64,000 bases of DNA from Serripes groenlandicus. Its lineage: Eukaryota > Mollusca > Bivalvia > Cardiida > Cardiidae. Positions 63,001 through 63,876 of the stretch are shown piece by piece; positions within the stretch are counted from its first letter, which is position 1; every line of letters starts with the position of its first letter. The stretch spans positions 22,150,003-22,214,002 of the forward strand of contig JASEVX010000011.1 in assembly GCA_031761405.1 (NCBI GenBank), given 5' to 3'. The position numbers and the translations under genes are program-made. The notes under the pieces are model-generated. The model saw only the letters and a list, made by a program, of their open reading frames with translations, did no database searches and was not told the origin of the DNA.

Positions 63001-63745
63001 AATTCTTGAAAACATTGTGCCAAAAAAAGGAAATTGCTCATAATTGCCACAACATTTTCGAAACTATTTTATAGTTGTACTTTCAGAGATTATTGACATT
63101 TTCGCCTTGATATTTTTAAAGTAATCTGCTGCAGATTTGTTGTATATGGGAAACTGTCAAACACACAATATAATTTATATTGCATGAAAGGTATCTATAA
63201 GTGAGGTTTCAACTGTACTATGTCTATGCATCTTGAACCCTTTCCCACATATAATCAATATACAGCAGACCACTTTTAAACATCTAGAGAAAAAAATAAA
63301 AAATGTCAAAGGATGAAAAAAAGTTAAACAATTGTAATTTCTCGTTTTTGCCCAAATATTTTCAAAAGCTAATTGCTGCATATGCTTCTTCTGATTGGGA
63401 AAGGGTTAAATGATACCATACAGAAGTCGCCAGAGACACCATCTCTCTGAATGGAGCTCAAGTCTAATTGCTTTGTGTTTTATGCTGCATTCAATTATTT
63501 TCAGTTAAATAAAGACTTTTCCTCTGTAAGTTGCCAGTACTACTGGTCTATTTATCCAGACACCAGCCAGTCAGTCGTAATGCTAACCCTGCAAGCCATT
63601 ACTATCATTTTTTAAGTCTTTGGTATGACCTGGCCGGGTGTCGAGCCTGTGACCTCCTGCAGAAACTCTACCACTACAACACCGAGGCAGTCAAGTCTAA
63701 TTACCTGTACATGGCCACTGTTAAAGCAAATGGAGCAAGGAATGC
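14357..63745 (-). CDS. MUS81-like ERCC4 nuclease with ubiquitin-binding tail (21 exons, 5' end off window)
   Basis: Spliced model of 21 exons, 1908 residues plus stop, N-terminus missing. Seen: winged helix at 1-90; ERCC4 nuclease at about 118-282 with D126, E129, GD 154-155, ERK 187-189 and D193; possible second degenerate ERCC4 fold or diverged HhH at 283-455; UIM array at about 640-1090; acidic stretches; four MIU-like motifs at 1474-1642; CCHC knuckle at 1804-1819; coiled coil at about 1820-1900; final KKKRKR. Known of the family: MUS81 and XPF nucleases cut branched DNA such as 3' flaps and replication-fork or Holliday intermediates, and MUS81 carries a winged helix just before its nuclease. 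Inferred: a nuclear structure-specific endonuclease recruited to ubiquitylated chromatin or repair factors. Ordinary MUS81 is roughly 550-600 residues, so the 1450-residue tail is the oddity. All junction phases match and no frame is broken, so it is probably functional. It could be a lineage-specific MUS81 paralogue rather than the MUS81 orthologue. Confidence 0.85.
15159..15230 (-). CDS. Exon 20 (coiled coil)
   Basis: 72 nt, phase 0, acceptor TTTCAG, donor GTATGT. AKLEKSRQQKEEKKKMEEDT plus LNLL is a highly charged helix, likely coiled coil, continuous with exon 21. Confidence 0.84.
15335..15566 (-). repeat. tRNA-derived SINE, family V
   Basis: Minus-strand copy with GGGTTCAATCTC-type B box at about 15500-15520 and ACTACCAGTACTACTGG-like body (diverged to TACTAATATTCCTGGTCC). 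Confidence 0.7.
15590..15790. repeat. MITE copy ending 16 bp from exon 19
   Basis: Left end TTAACCATATATTACAAATC (diverged), right end GTCTGTATGTGGAAAAGGGTTAA pattern with TTAA at 15787-15790. It lies just beyond the donor of exon 19. Confidence 0.7.
15807..16087 (-). CDS. Exon 19 (13-residue repeats, CCHC zinc knuckle)
   Basis: 281 nt, acceptor TTTCAG, donor GTAAAA. It encodes an acidic DDDD start, three imperfect 13-residue repeats of the type D-Q-x-x-x-P-[TS]-x-S-x-[VM]-T-x, then CGNCGEKGHNRTFNLC: Cys 1804, Cys 1807, His 1812, Cys 1819. That is CX2CX4HX6C, two residues longer than the classical CX4HX4C knuckle in its last loop. Zinc and nucleic-acid (or protein) binding is inferred. A charged helix follows. 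Confidence 0.87.
16118..16605. repeat. MITE copy interrupted by a SINE
   Basis: MITE parts at 16118-16203 and about 16390-16605 flank a plus-strand tRNA-derived SINE at 16204-16370 (B box GGGTTTAATCCCC near 16263). Confidence 0.6.
16665..17290 (+). repeat. Old tandem-core element
   Basis: Diverged 150-bp units with 'CCAATCATCC' and 'GACCTTTGACCCAGTGACC'-type phrases, ending near GAACAGACAGAAGTG. Confidence 0.55.
17546..17772. mobile_element. MITE, CCCTTTCCC family, TTAA both ends
   Basis: TTAA-CCCTGTCG left and GAGAAAGGG-TTAA right, with GAAATTGCTTATACTGAGCA/ATTTCTCC foldback centre and CTGCAGCAGACGAC. 227 bp. Confidence 0.75.
17868..18770. mobile_element. MITE copy carrying a nested hAT-like element
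   Basis: Left end TTAAACCCTTTCCATCATAT. The right part is split at 18026 by the element 18027-18734 and resumes after it. Another fragment starts at about 17800. Confidence 0.6.
18027..18734. mobile_element. hAT-like non-autonomous element with 8-bp target duplication
   Basis: Terminal inverted repeats TAGGGATGGGAACGAATA at both ends, flanked by GTCAAAAC at 18019-18026 and 18735-18742. The 8-bp duplication and TAGGG ends are typical of hAT elements. Sub-terminal CGAATATTCG palindromes. 708 bp, no transposase frame. Confidence 0.85.
18880..19020 (-). repeat. SINE fragment, family G
   Basis: Shares 'CACAACAGACTTTCCAAGCA' and 'GACTTTAAGCCCATTGGTCA' with copies at 38266, 56563 and 62690. The tRNA head is missing. 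Confidence 0.6.
19221..19424. mobile_element. MITE subfamily A, TTAA both ends
   Basis: TTAACCCTTTCCCTCATA left, TATGAGGGAAAGGGTTAA right, CTGCAGCAGACGGC and GTCTGCTGCAG blocks. 204 bp with a central deletion. A further MITE end remnant at 19430-19455 touches the donor of exon 18. Confidence 0.85.
19461..19605 (-). CDS. Exon 18
   Basis: 145 nt, acceptor ATCAG, donor GTTGTT (weak consensus, one base carried over). It encodes LNEYRQLQMERFSVSRSQID and a Ser/Thr/Gln-rich tail ending QIHP. The donor abuts a MITE remnant, and a tandem-core-type element begins 15 bp upstream of the acceptor. Confidence 0.8.
19621..19876 (+). repeat. Short capped repeat element upstream of exon 18
   Basis: Starts AACAAGATACCGC, contains GGCCGGATTG near 19646 and its inverse CAATCCGGCC near 19859, plus ACGGACAGACAGACGGAC before the 3' cap. 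It begins 15 bp from the exon 18 acceptor. Confidence 0.65.
19905..20122 (-). repeat. tRNA-derived SINE, family V
   Basis: Minus-strand copy with TTACCACAACTACTGGTCC body and a diverged B box near 20060. Confidence 0.65.
20533..20735. mobile_element. MITE subfamily B copy
   Basis: AAACCCTTTCCCACATTC left, CTGCAGCAAACGAC, GAGAAATTGCTC centre, GGGACTGGTTTAA right. Confidence 0.65.
20816..20940 (-). CDS. Exon 17
   Basis: 125 nt, acceptor ATCAAG, donor GTATGT, phase 1 in and phase 0 out, separated from exon 16 by a 7.7-kb intron full of repeats. It encodes a polar stretch ending in GFKKMVAMHKACREKALSQ. No domain is recognised. Confidence 0.82.
20962..21191. mobile_element. MITE subfamily A, full length
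   Basis: TTAA at both ends, CCCTTTCCCTCATA and TATGAGGGGAAGGG termini, perfect central foldback GAAATTGCAC-AAAAC-GTGCAATTTC. 230 bp. A subfamily B copy shares its right TTAA and runs to about 21395. Confidence 0.88.
21533..23012 (+). repeat. Tandem-core element, about nine 145-bp units
   Basis: 5' cap with GGAATCGCTCACCTGAG. Units of 145 bp with 'TCAACATGCTCAAGTTTAAA' and 'GACCTAGTTTTTGACCGGAC' that are nearly identical in the middle of the array. 3' GACGGTCGACGGAC, hairpin GAGCAC-TAC-GTGCTC, then GCTGAGCTAA. Confidence 0.8.
23151..23303. mobile_element. MITE subfamily B copy, deleted
   Basis: TTTTCCCACATACTATAAATC left, GTCTTCTGCTGCAGAGGCAT and TTGTGGGAAAGGGTTAA right. Its right end runs straight into the 45-bp minisatellite. 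Confidence 0.7.
23275..23965 (+). repeat. 45-bp minisatellite built from a MITE end
   Basis: Ten near-perfect 45-bp units at about 23461-23910 (TTAACTCTTGCAGAGGCAGA / TAAAGCATCTGTATGTGGGA / AAGGG), preceded and followed by diverged units. The unit equals the terminal 40-odd bases of the MITE plus its TTAA. Both strands stay open because 45 is a multiple of three. Confidence 0.9.
24035..24493. mobile_element. 459-bp TIR element, copy 1
   Basis: Ends GGTCAAAGGGAAGTAAATC and GATTTACTTCCCTTTGACC are perfect 19-bp inverted repeats, with TA near both outer edges. Differs from copy 2 (28170-28621) by a 7-nt direct duplication and about eight substitutions. No coding frame. Confidence 0.88.
24755..25327 (+). 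repeat. Tandem-core element, three 150-bp units
   Basis: 5' ATAGTCCCCTACCGG (24764-24778); three almost identical units with 'GGGGCATAACTCATAAAAAA' (period about 151); GACTGACTGACTGAC and GACGGACGGACGG microsatellite; 3' cap CCGGTAGGTGACTAATA. The caps are inverse of each other. Confidence 0.8.
25328..26443. other. Intron stretch without recognised feature
   Basis: Part of intron 16. Overlapping open frames of 114-144 codons on both strands show no motif and no splice-phase fit to the gene. I see no repeat family here. Confidence 0.45.
26444..27854 (+). repeat. Tandem-core element, about seven 167-bp units
   Basis: Cap AACAAGAGGGCCATGATGGC and GCTCACCTG. Units with 'CCCCTGGCGGCCATG' and 'GGAATCTGATAGAGGGTCA', two carrying a CCATGGAAACCAGAATTCTG insert. 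3' GACGGACGACGGAC, GAGCACTTCGTGCAC, CAGGTGAGCTAA. Confidence 0.8.
28170..28621. mobile_element. 452-bp TIR element, copy 2
   Basis: Same 19-bp inverted ends as copy 1. Its right edge is 26 bp from the donor of exon 16 (exon edge 28648), so the first intronic bases of the transcript run almost directly into it. Confidence 0.88.
28648..30066 (-). CDS. Exon 16 (acidic region, basic patch, MIU-like motifs)
   Basis: 1419 nt, acceptor CTTCAG, donor GTTTGT. The nearby GTAAGA would cause an immediate stop in exon 17, so GTTTGT is chosen. Residues about 1176-1648. It contains Asp/Glu/Ser runs, then a basic patch with GRPRIVRYKKVKK (1407-1419) that could be a nuclear localisation or DNA-contact segment. 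Four helices carry the inverted-UIM (MIU) pattern acidic-x-x-x-Ala-[RK]-x-[LV]: 1474-1486 (DENYARLVQNELN), 1512-1525 (NDAQIAKELHERLN), 1551-1565 (ELDEAYAKQLDLVLN) and 1629-1642 (DDEQLARQLQELEE). Ubiquitin binding by these is inferred. Confidence 0.88.
30067..30717. repeat. Repeat debris in intron 15
   Basis: A decayed 3' part of a tandem-core unit (about 30150-30375, ending CACTTCATGCTCAGGTGTGC) and a MITE fragment near 30590-30700. No exon seen. Confidence 0.5.
30718..32100 (+). repeat. Tandem-core element, older, 3' cap missing
   Basis: Cap ACAAGAGTGCCATGATGGCG and GCGCACCTGAAT. Eight or so diverged units with 'AACAAGATTTTCCTTCAATT' and 'GGCCTAGTGACCTAG'. It stops without the usual ACGG and hairpin end. 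Confidence 0.7.
32272..33838 (-). CDS. Exon 15 (UIM array)
   Basis: 1567 nt, acceptor TTCCAG, donor GTAGGA, one base carried over. Residues 654-1175. Ubiquitin-interacting motifs (acidic run, Leu or other hydrophobic, central Ala, Ser) are seen at about 668-682 (EDEMYRLAVELS), 704-718 (EDEMYRQAIEMS), 733-747 (EEDQLKLALKMS), 815-829 (EDEQINIAIELS), 866-880 (EDELLKIAIERS) and 1076-1090 (EQEQITLALKRS). One at 757-771 is degenerate, with Val for the central Ala. Known: UIMs are single helices that bind ubiquitin, and tandem UIMs select polyubiquitin chain types, as in RAP80. A short duplicated ETSV-x-x-GYD motif occurs at about 1107 and 1134. The whole exon is open and acidic. Confidence 0.9.
33860..34944 (+). 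repeat. Tandem-core element starting 21 bp from exon 15
   Basis: Same family as 10532-12034, seen in CATAATCCAGTCTTGCATGG and the 3' TTTTGGCCAGTAGAGCTAA. Its 5' cap AACAAGAAGCCCATGAGGGC lies just upstream (in transcript sense) of the exon 15 acceptor. Confidence 0.8.
34945..35417. other. Intron stretch with (ATT)n microsatellite
   Basis: About 35300-35333 is an imperfect ATT/ATC run following AAATAAAG, resembling the 3' end of a retroposed sequence. Otherwise featureless. Confidence 0.4.
35418..35566 (-). repeat. tRNA-derived SINE, family G
   Basis: Minus-strand copy: GAGTTCGAACCCAACTG-type B box at about 35490-35512 and a tRNA-like head with GTAGCTCAGTCAGTA near 35538-35558. Confidence 0.7.
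35904..36469. repeat. MITE fragments upstream of exon 14 donor
   Basis: Parts at 35904-36005 and 36300-36469, with CAGCAGACGACTTTTGAAAA and TATGAGGGAAAGGGTT. Confidence 0.6.
36496..37088 (-). CDS. Exon 14 (disordered acidic linker)
   Basis: 593 nt, acceptor CTTCAG, donor GTATGG, phase 1 in and phase 0 out. It encodes residues about 456-653: Ser/Asn/Asp-rich, low in hydrophobics, with a Gly/His/Phe patch (HHGFRGFHGF) near the end. The last residues, DEETILQE, join LLTKSK of exon 15 into a UIM-like helix with Leu at the usual Ala position. Confidence 0.85.
37135..37520. mobile_element. Two MITE copies back to back, sharing TTAA
   Basis: 37135-37310 ends GGAGAGAGTTAA. The next copy begins with that TTAA (37307-37310), CCCTTTCCCACCTGCAG, and folds at GAAATTGCTC-ATGAT-GAGCAATTTC, running to about 37520. 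Confidence 0.75.
37528..37945 (-). repeat. Family V SINE split by a MITE
   Basis: SINE halves 37528-37694 and about 37925-37945 (GAGGTGGACGCTCTAC) surround the MITE 37695-37924. The B box GGGTTTGATCCC (minus) is at about 37672-37686. Confidence 0.7.
37695..37924. mobile_element. MITE subfamily A, inserted in a SINE
   Basis: TTACCCTTTTCCCTCA left, TATGAGGGAAAGGGTTAA right; foldback GAAATTGCTC-GTTTT-GAGCAATTTC. The left TTAA is mutated to TTAC. Confidence 0.82.
38110..38221 (-). CDS. Exon 13 (post-nuclease region)
   Basis: 112 nt, acceptor TGCAG, donor GTATGT. TIGVYVVRTENDEDTARIQQ (about 420-439) resembles the G-[FV]-x-V-x-[RH]-T-x4-[DS]-[TS]-A ending of an ERCC4 domain, and it parallels the GFYVSHT stretch of exon 8 in the same protein. 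This is the strongest hint of an internal duplication. Confidence 0.82.
38266..38400 (-). repeat. SINE fragment, family G
   Basis: Shares GTGTTTCCTGGCTTTCTCAC and TTCCAAGCAACTGGCAGC with other family G copies. Head missing. Confidence 0.6.
38432..38656. mobile_element. MITE subfamily B, TTAA both ends
   Basis: TTAAATCCTTTCCCACAT left, TTGTGGGAAAAAGGTTAA right, GCAGACG and GTTTGCTGCAG blocks. 225 bp. Confidence 0.75.
39045..39380. repeat. Two diverged MITE copies
   Basis: About 39045-39215 and 39223-39380, with GATGACTTTTGAAAATATTG and a TTTGTTGTATGTGAAAAAATG end. Confidence 0.55.
39381..39610. mobile_element. MITE subfamily A, full length
   Basis: TTAACCCTTTCCCTCATATG to TATGAGGGAAAGGGTTAA, TTAA at both ends, 230 bp. 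A short MITE end follows to 39655, close to the donor of exon 12. Confidence 0.88.
39669..39751 (-). CDS. Exon 12 (post-nuclease region)
   Basis: 83 nt, acceptor TTATAG, donor GTAAGG. It encodes IVSDKIGPAIHNMVHYDIAS and then FWQLYIQ, a helical stretch ahead of the last strand of the putative second fold. Confidence 0.8.
40078..40272. repeat. MITE copy, diverged, near exon 11
   Basis: ATCTGCAGCAGACTACTATT and TTATGTGGGAAAGGGTAAA. Confidence 0.6.
40336..40399 (-). CDS. Exon 11 (post-nuclease region)
   Basis: 64 nt, acceptor TTTCAG, donor GTAAAA, one base carried over. It encodes KRQSALNKCCELVCSNKQNA and Q. Degenerate tandem copies of its acceptor end lie just upstream in the intron (see 40500-40760). 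Confidence 0.75.
40500..40760. repeat. Degenerate tandem copies of the exon 11 acceptor
   Basis: Stretches near 40502-40540, 40580-40610, 40672-40700 and 40755-40775 repeat the exon 11 start and acceptor (CTGTCTTTTCTGAAAA type). The first copy has AG at 40531-40532 and GT at 40502-40501, bounding a possible 28-nt decoy exon that stays open but would shift the frame. Confidence 0.5.
40776..41480. other. Intron 10 stretch without recognised feature
   Basis: AT-rich, no exon, no family I can name. Confidence 0.45.
41488..41697. mobile_element. MITE subfamily B copy
   Basis: TTAACTCTTTCCCAACATAC left, GAGAAATTGTGC/GAGCAATTTC centre, GCCGTCTGCTGTAG right. The extreme right end is lost; it lies next to exon 10. 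Confidence 0.65.
41706..41814 (-). CDS. Exon 10 (post-nuclease region)
   Basis: 109 nt, acceptor ATTAG, donor GTAAGA-like, phase 2 in and phase 0 out. It ends in KKHLLVVQDLQQYNK (about 355-369), a hydrophobic strand followed by D and a helix, like the central strand of ERCC4 folds but without the ERK motif. Confidence 0.8.
41850..42079. mobile_element. MITE subfamily A, full length
   Basis: TTAACCCTTTCCCTCATA to TATGAGGGAAAGGGTTAA with TTAA both ends. 230 bp. Confidence 0.88.
42159..42593. mobile_element. MITE subfamily B with a subfamily A copy nested in its TTAA
   Basis: Outer copy: TTAACCCTTTCCCACAT left and GTAGGAAAGGGTTAA right. The inner element interrupts it at a TTAA. Confidence 0.8.
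42267..42497. mobile_element. MITE subfamily A, nested
   Basis: TTAACCCTTTCCCTCAAACG to ATATGAGGGGAAAGGGTTAA, TTAA duplicated at both edges inside the 42159-42593 copy. 231 bp. Confidence 0.85.
42599..44858 (+). repeat. Tandem-core element split by a hAT-like insertion
   Basis: 5' cap ACAAGAGTGCCAGTGCCGCC. Units of about 175 bp with 'CGCCGCTTCATGCACATCTA' and 'GAGTTGCGTTCACAAG'. 3' ACGGACGGACAGACGG and GCCTCCGGCGGCGAATAA. The element 43017-44083 interrupts an early unit. Confidence 0.75.
43017..44083. mobile_element. hAT-like element with 8-bp target duplication
   Basis: CTTCTACC duplicated at 43009-43016 and 44084-44091. Ends TTGGGGTGACTATTG and (inverse of the right end) TAGGGCTGTAACGATAG. 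Sub-terminal ACTATCGATAG palindromes. 1067 bp, no transposase frame. Confidence 0.72.
45031..46155 (+). repeat. Tandem-core element, about six 155-bp units
   Basis: 5' AACAAGAGCGCCAAATGTCA and ATACGCCCGT. Units with 'GATATGGCTAGTTATC' and 'GGTGATGATTGGACAAAGGC'. 3' ACGGGCGTATAAAAA. The caps are inverse. Confidence 0.8.
46262..46412 (-). CDS. Exon 9 (post-nuclease region)
   Basis: 151 nt, acceptor TTTCAG, donor GTATGT, phase 1 in and phase 2 out. It encodes SYSEYASRVARQAGAAASCL followed by TFRNVEKVTHRWTSHLYIDH. The function cannot be read directly. It could be a diverged C-terminal helix-hairpin-helix of MUS81 or the start of a second, catalytically dead ERCC4 fold as in EME1. Confidence 0.78.
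46434..46652. mobile_element. MITE subfamily B beside exon 9
   Basis: TTACCTCTTTCCCACATAC left, CTATGTCGGAAAGGGATAA right; it starts about 22 bp upstream of the exon 9 acceptor. Confidence 0.68.
46697..47050 (+). repeat. Family V SINE split by a short repeat
   Basis: tRNA-like head at 46705-46775 (A box TGGTGTAATGGTAGA, B box GGTTCAACCCC) and body at about 46920-47050 (inverse of the usual minus copies). The hairpin repeat 46791-46882 lies between. It is not a functional tRNA: no acceptor stem closure is seen. Confidence 0.68.
46791..46882 (+). repeat. Solo hairpin repeat with ACGG tail
   Basis: GGAGTGCTCCACGGAGCAC followed by GACGGACGGACAGACACC and an A-run; the same block is at 9700-9918. 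Confidence 0.6.
47051..47630. other. Intron 8 stretch, little recognised
   Basis: A MITE left-end fragment at about 47562-47610. Otherwise nothing recognised. Confidence 0.4.
47631..50000 (+). repeat. Tandem-core element, ten 165-bp units
   Basis: Cap AACAAGAGGGCCAAGATGGC and GATCACCTG. Ten units with 'GGCGGCCATGTTTTTCAAC' (first at about 48126, last at about 49610). 3' (GACGGAC)n, GAGCC-TTT-GGCTC, AGGTGATCTAA. Repeated minus-strand frames of 65-80 codons are one unit read over and over. Confidence 0.85.
50029..50160. repeat. MITE fragment beside exon 8 donor
   Basis: GAAAACATTTTGGCAAAAG, TTATTATGAGCAATTTC centre and CGTCAGACAGTGTCTATATG end. Confidence 0.55.
50181..50301 (-). CDS. Exon 8 (ERCC4 nuclease, last strand)
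   Basis: 121 nt, acceptor TTTTAG or TTTAG form, donor GTAAAC, one base carried over. It contains AQVQKLISEYGFYVSHTSSW and then MKSAQWLL. G-F-x-V-x-x-T with downstream helix matches the last strand and helix of the MUS81 ERCC4 domain. Confidence 0.86.
50338..50541. repeat. MITE subfamily B copy, right part diverged
   Basis: TTAACCCTTTACCACATAC left, CTGCAGTAGATG, GAGAAATTGCTTG centre. Confidence 0.6.
50542..50770. mobile_element. MITE, TTAA both ends
   Basis: TTAAACCCTTTTCAACTTG left, TATATGGGAAAGGGTTAA right, foldback GAAATTGCTC-ATGATAAGCAATTTC. 229 bp. Confidence 0.8.
50845..50937 (-). CDS. Exon 7 (ERCC4 nuclease core)
   Basis: 93 nt, phase 0, acceptor TTGCAG, donor GTATTG. GSGVKNCFYLMEGSVSALKS follows the RFxxQ helix where MUS81 has its hydrophobic strand ending in V-E (YLME here, residues 219-222). 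Confidence 0.88.
51025..51175 (+). repeat. tRNA-derived SINE, third family
   Basis: GTTGTAGAGCCACAGCCTCT head, B box GGGTTCAAATCCC at 51072-51084, tail GCGATACGAGTACTGG shared with about 57360-57400. Confidence 0.62.
51419..52262 (+). repeat. Old tandem-core element
   Basis: Cap AACAAGAGGCCCAAGAAGGC. Diverged units of the 26444 family (GGCTTGAAGGAATCTGATAG). It ends near a (CA)n run at 52242-52257. Confidence 0.65.
52498..52590 (-). CDS. Exon 6 (ERCC4 catalytic ERK motif)
   Basis: 93 nt, phase 0 at both ends, acceptor TTTCAG, donor GTAAGA. It encodes VLPFVVERKSWEDFENSINS and then NRFQRQ. V-E-R-K-x3-D (ERK 187-189, D193), then S-I, then R-F-x-x-Q is the diagnostic active-site block of XPF/MUS81 nucleases, and all residues are intact. 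Confidence 0.92.
52653..52935. repeat. Repeat fragments upstream of exon 6
   Basis: Start of an element like 12936 (AACAAGAGCGTAGCGGAG, GACTTGGTATAGACATGC), cut at about 52780 and followed by a MITE right end GGTGGGAAAGGGTCAA. Confidence 0.55.
52958..53187. mobile_element. MITE subfamily A, full length
   Basis: TTAACCCTTTCCCTCATACG to ATATGAGGGAAAGGGTTAA, TTAA both ends, foldback GAAATTGCAC-GTTTT-GTGCAATTTC. 230 bp. Confidence 0.88.
53483..53710. mobile_element. MITE subfamily B ending 12 bp from exon 5
   Basis: TAACCTTTCCCCACATAC left, TCTGCATATGCAAAAGGGTTAA pattern right with TTAA at 53707-53710. Confidence 0.72.
53723..53927 (-). CDS. Exon 5 (ERCC4 nuclease, first half)
   Basis: 205 nt, acceptor CTACAG, donor GTTAGT. 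It encodes ICLIIDEHERDKDRLL (first strand with D126 and E129) and QVRFLPAGDYVWIL, which holds the GD of the GDX(n)ERKX3D nuclease signature at 154-155. The surrounding spacing is that of MUS81. A MITE ends 12 bp beyond the donor side of this exon. Confidence 0.9.
54297..54508. mobile_element. MITE subfamily A
   Basis: TTAACACTTTCCCTCATA left, TATCAGGGAGAGGGTTAA right. The right TTAA is shared with the next copy. Confidence 0.82.
54505..54675. mobile_element. MITE copy abutting the previous one
   Basis: TTAACCCTTTCCCATGTATG left, ATGCGGGAAATGGTTTATAA right. Diverged interior with central deletion. Confidence 0.65.
54730..54843 (-). CDS. Exon 4 (end of winged helix, linker)
   Basis: 114 nt, acceptor TTGTAG, donor GTAAGT. 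The first residues YALTESGHVLGEKL (75-88) match the wing motif Y-x-L-T-x-x-G-x-x-L of MUS81. The rest is a short linker into the nuclease domain, whereas vertebrate MUS81 has a longer, less ordered linker here. Confidence 0.87.
54877..54990. repeat. MITE right ends, two solos
   Basis: 54877-54935 (TATGAGGGAAAGGGTTAA) and 54945-54988 (TATGTGGGAAAGGGTTAA) without matching left ends. Confidence 0.6.
55053..55281. mobile_element. MITE subfamily A, full length
   Basis: TTAACCCTTTCCCTCATACG to TATGAGGGAAAGTGTTAA with TTAA at both ends. 229 bp. Very close in sequence to the copy 34 bp to its right. Confidence 0.88.
55315..55544. mobile_element. MITE subfamily A, full length
   Basis: TTAACCCTTTCCCTCATAC to TATGAGGGAAAGGGTTAA. 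The target site is a palindrome, GTC-TTAA-GAC. Confidence 0.88.
55592..56295 (+). repeat. Tandem-core element, about four units
   Basis: Same family as 10532-12034: CTCTACTGG near 55615, CCAGTAGAG near 56278, ACGG/ACGC microsatellite at 56213-56235. Confidence 0.8.
56384..56468 (-). CDS. Exon 3 (winged helix)
   Basis: 85 nt, acceptor TTATAG, donor GTAAGT, two bases carried over. It encodes residues 46-73, including CMENMLIAKGLVKKEAARVP, the recognition-helix and wing region of a MUS81-type winged helix. Confidence 0.85.
56563..56806 (-). repeat. tRNA-derived SINE, family G
   Basis: Minus-strand copy, near full length: head CGGTAGCTCAATTGGTAGCA (inverse of about 56775-56796), B box GAGTTCAAACCCC (inverse of 56736-56749). 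Confidence 0.75.
57461..57679. mobile_element. MITE subfamily A nested in the hAT-like element
   Basis: TTAACCCTTTCCCTCATA to TATGAGGGAAAGGGTTAA. 219 bp with a small deletion. Confidence 0.85.
57715..57763. repeat. Perfect 15-bp inverted repeat
   Basis: ATACCGTAACACATG and CATGTGTTACGGTAT separated by 19 bases, inside the hAT-like element. Confidence 0.7.
58673..58800. repeat. 128-bp near-perfect palindrome
   Basis: Arms ATACACATTTTCGAGGGCGT... and ...ACGCCCGAGAAAATGTGTAT, with inner CGTGAACATCTGCGGACGCC and TTTATGCCC blocks also paired, around an AGTGCGAAGCACG loop. Confidence 0.8.
58811..59332. repeat. Inverted repeat pair flanking 0.5 kb
   Basis: TATTATTGCATAAAAT at about 58810-58826 and ATTTTATGCAATAATA at about 59314-59330. 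It may be one more foldback element together with 58673-58800. No gene seen. Confidence 0.5.
59389..59612. mobile_element. MITE subfamily A
   Basis: TTAACCCTTTCCCTCATA to TATGAGGGAAAGGGTTAA, foldback GAAATTGCAC-AAAAC-GTGCAATTTC. TTAA both ends, 224 bp. Confidence 0.87.
59613..61285 (+). repeat. Tandem-core element, older
   Basis: From about 59880: units of the 45031 family with 'GATATGGCTAGTTATCGAAC' and 'ATTATGCCAATACACATT', alternating in a roughly 460-bp higher-order pattern (60100-60560 against 60560-61030). 3' end near CCCGTTTTATAAAAACAGG. 59613-59880 shows nothing recognisable. Confidence 0.65.
61456..61550 (-). CDS. Exon 2 (winged helix)
   Basis: 95 nt, acceptor ATACAG, donor GTGAGT, one base carried into the next exon. 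It encodes SLTEGQLSLTEEEIKKRAQP and then LTDTDLMDKQN. The T-x-E-E-x-I-x-x-x-A-Q-P-L-x-D pattern (residues 24-37) is characteristic of the MUS81 winged helix. Confidence 0.85.
61740..61938. mobile_element. MITE subfamily B, eroded ends
   Basis: GTCTTTTCCACATG left, CTGCTGCAGATTGTTTGTAT and GTTGGAAAGGG right. Confidence 0.6.
62076..62300. repeat. MITE fragment preceded by an 80-bp repeat
   Basis: AATATTGCATTAGTTGTATC at 62080-62100 recurs near 62610 and, diverged, near 63170. The MITE part is 62152-62300. Confidence 0.5.
62338..62570 (-). repeat. tRNA-derived SINE, family V
   Basis: Minus-strand copy with AAGTTACCAGTACTACTGG and B box GAGTTCCATCCCC (inverse, about 62502-62514). Confidence 0.72.
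62690..62905 (+). repeat. tRNA-derived SINE, family G
   Basis: CCCCGGTAGTTCAGTCGGTA head (A box), B box GAGTTTGAATCC at 62737-62748, then CTGTGACATGTGTC and GGGCTAACAGTCTATGTGGG body. Confidence 0.75.
62970..63409. repeat. Two eroded MITE copies
   Basis: 62970-63160 (CTTTGCAGCAGACAATTCTT, TATATGGGAAACTGTCAA) and 63233-63409 (GAACCCTTTCCCACATATA, GATTGGGAAAGGGTTAA). Confidence 0.62.
63490..63690 (-). repeat. tRNA-derived SINE, family V, next to exon 1
   Basis: AAGTTGCCAGTACTACTGG body and an eroded tRNA head ending about 15 bp from the donor of the 63705-63745 exon. Confidence 0.68.
63705..63745 (-). CDS. Exon 1 of the visible part (winged helix start)
   Basis: 41-nt exon between a TTACAG acceptor and a GTAATT donor, ending with two bases that complete an Arg in the next exon. 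It encodes APFALTVAMYR, which matches the helix that opens the MUS81 winged-helix domain. It is short and lies 15 bp from a SINE end, so it was found by phase and similarity, not by length. Earlier exons, which in MUS81 would carry an N-terminal helix-hairpin-helix, must lie beyond base 64000. Confidence 0.75.
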
Positions 63746-63876
63746 CTGTAATTGAAGAAATATTAACCAATTATCTGTTTGAGTCGTCTGCTTTGAAAAT
63801 ATCTTGAGGATTTAAATGTGAAATCTTGAGTGGAGGTATAATTATGCTACAGGGAAGAAGAAATTGCAGGAAAACA

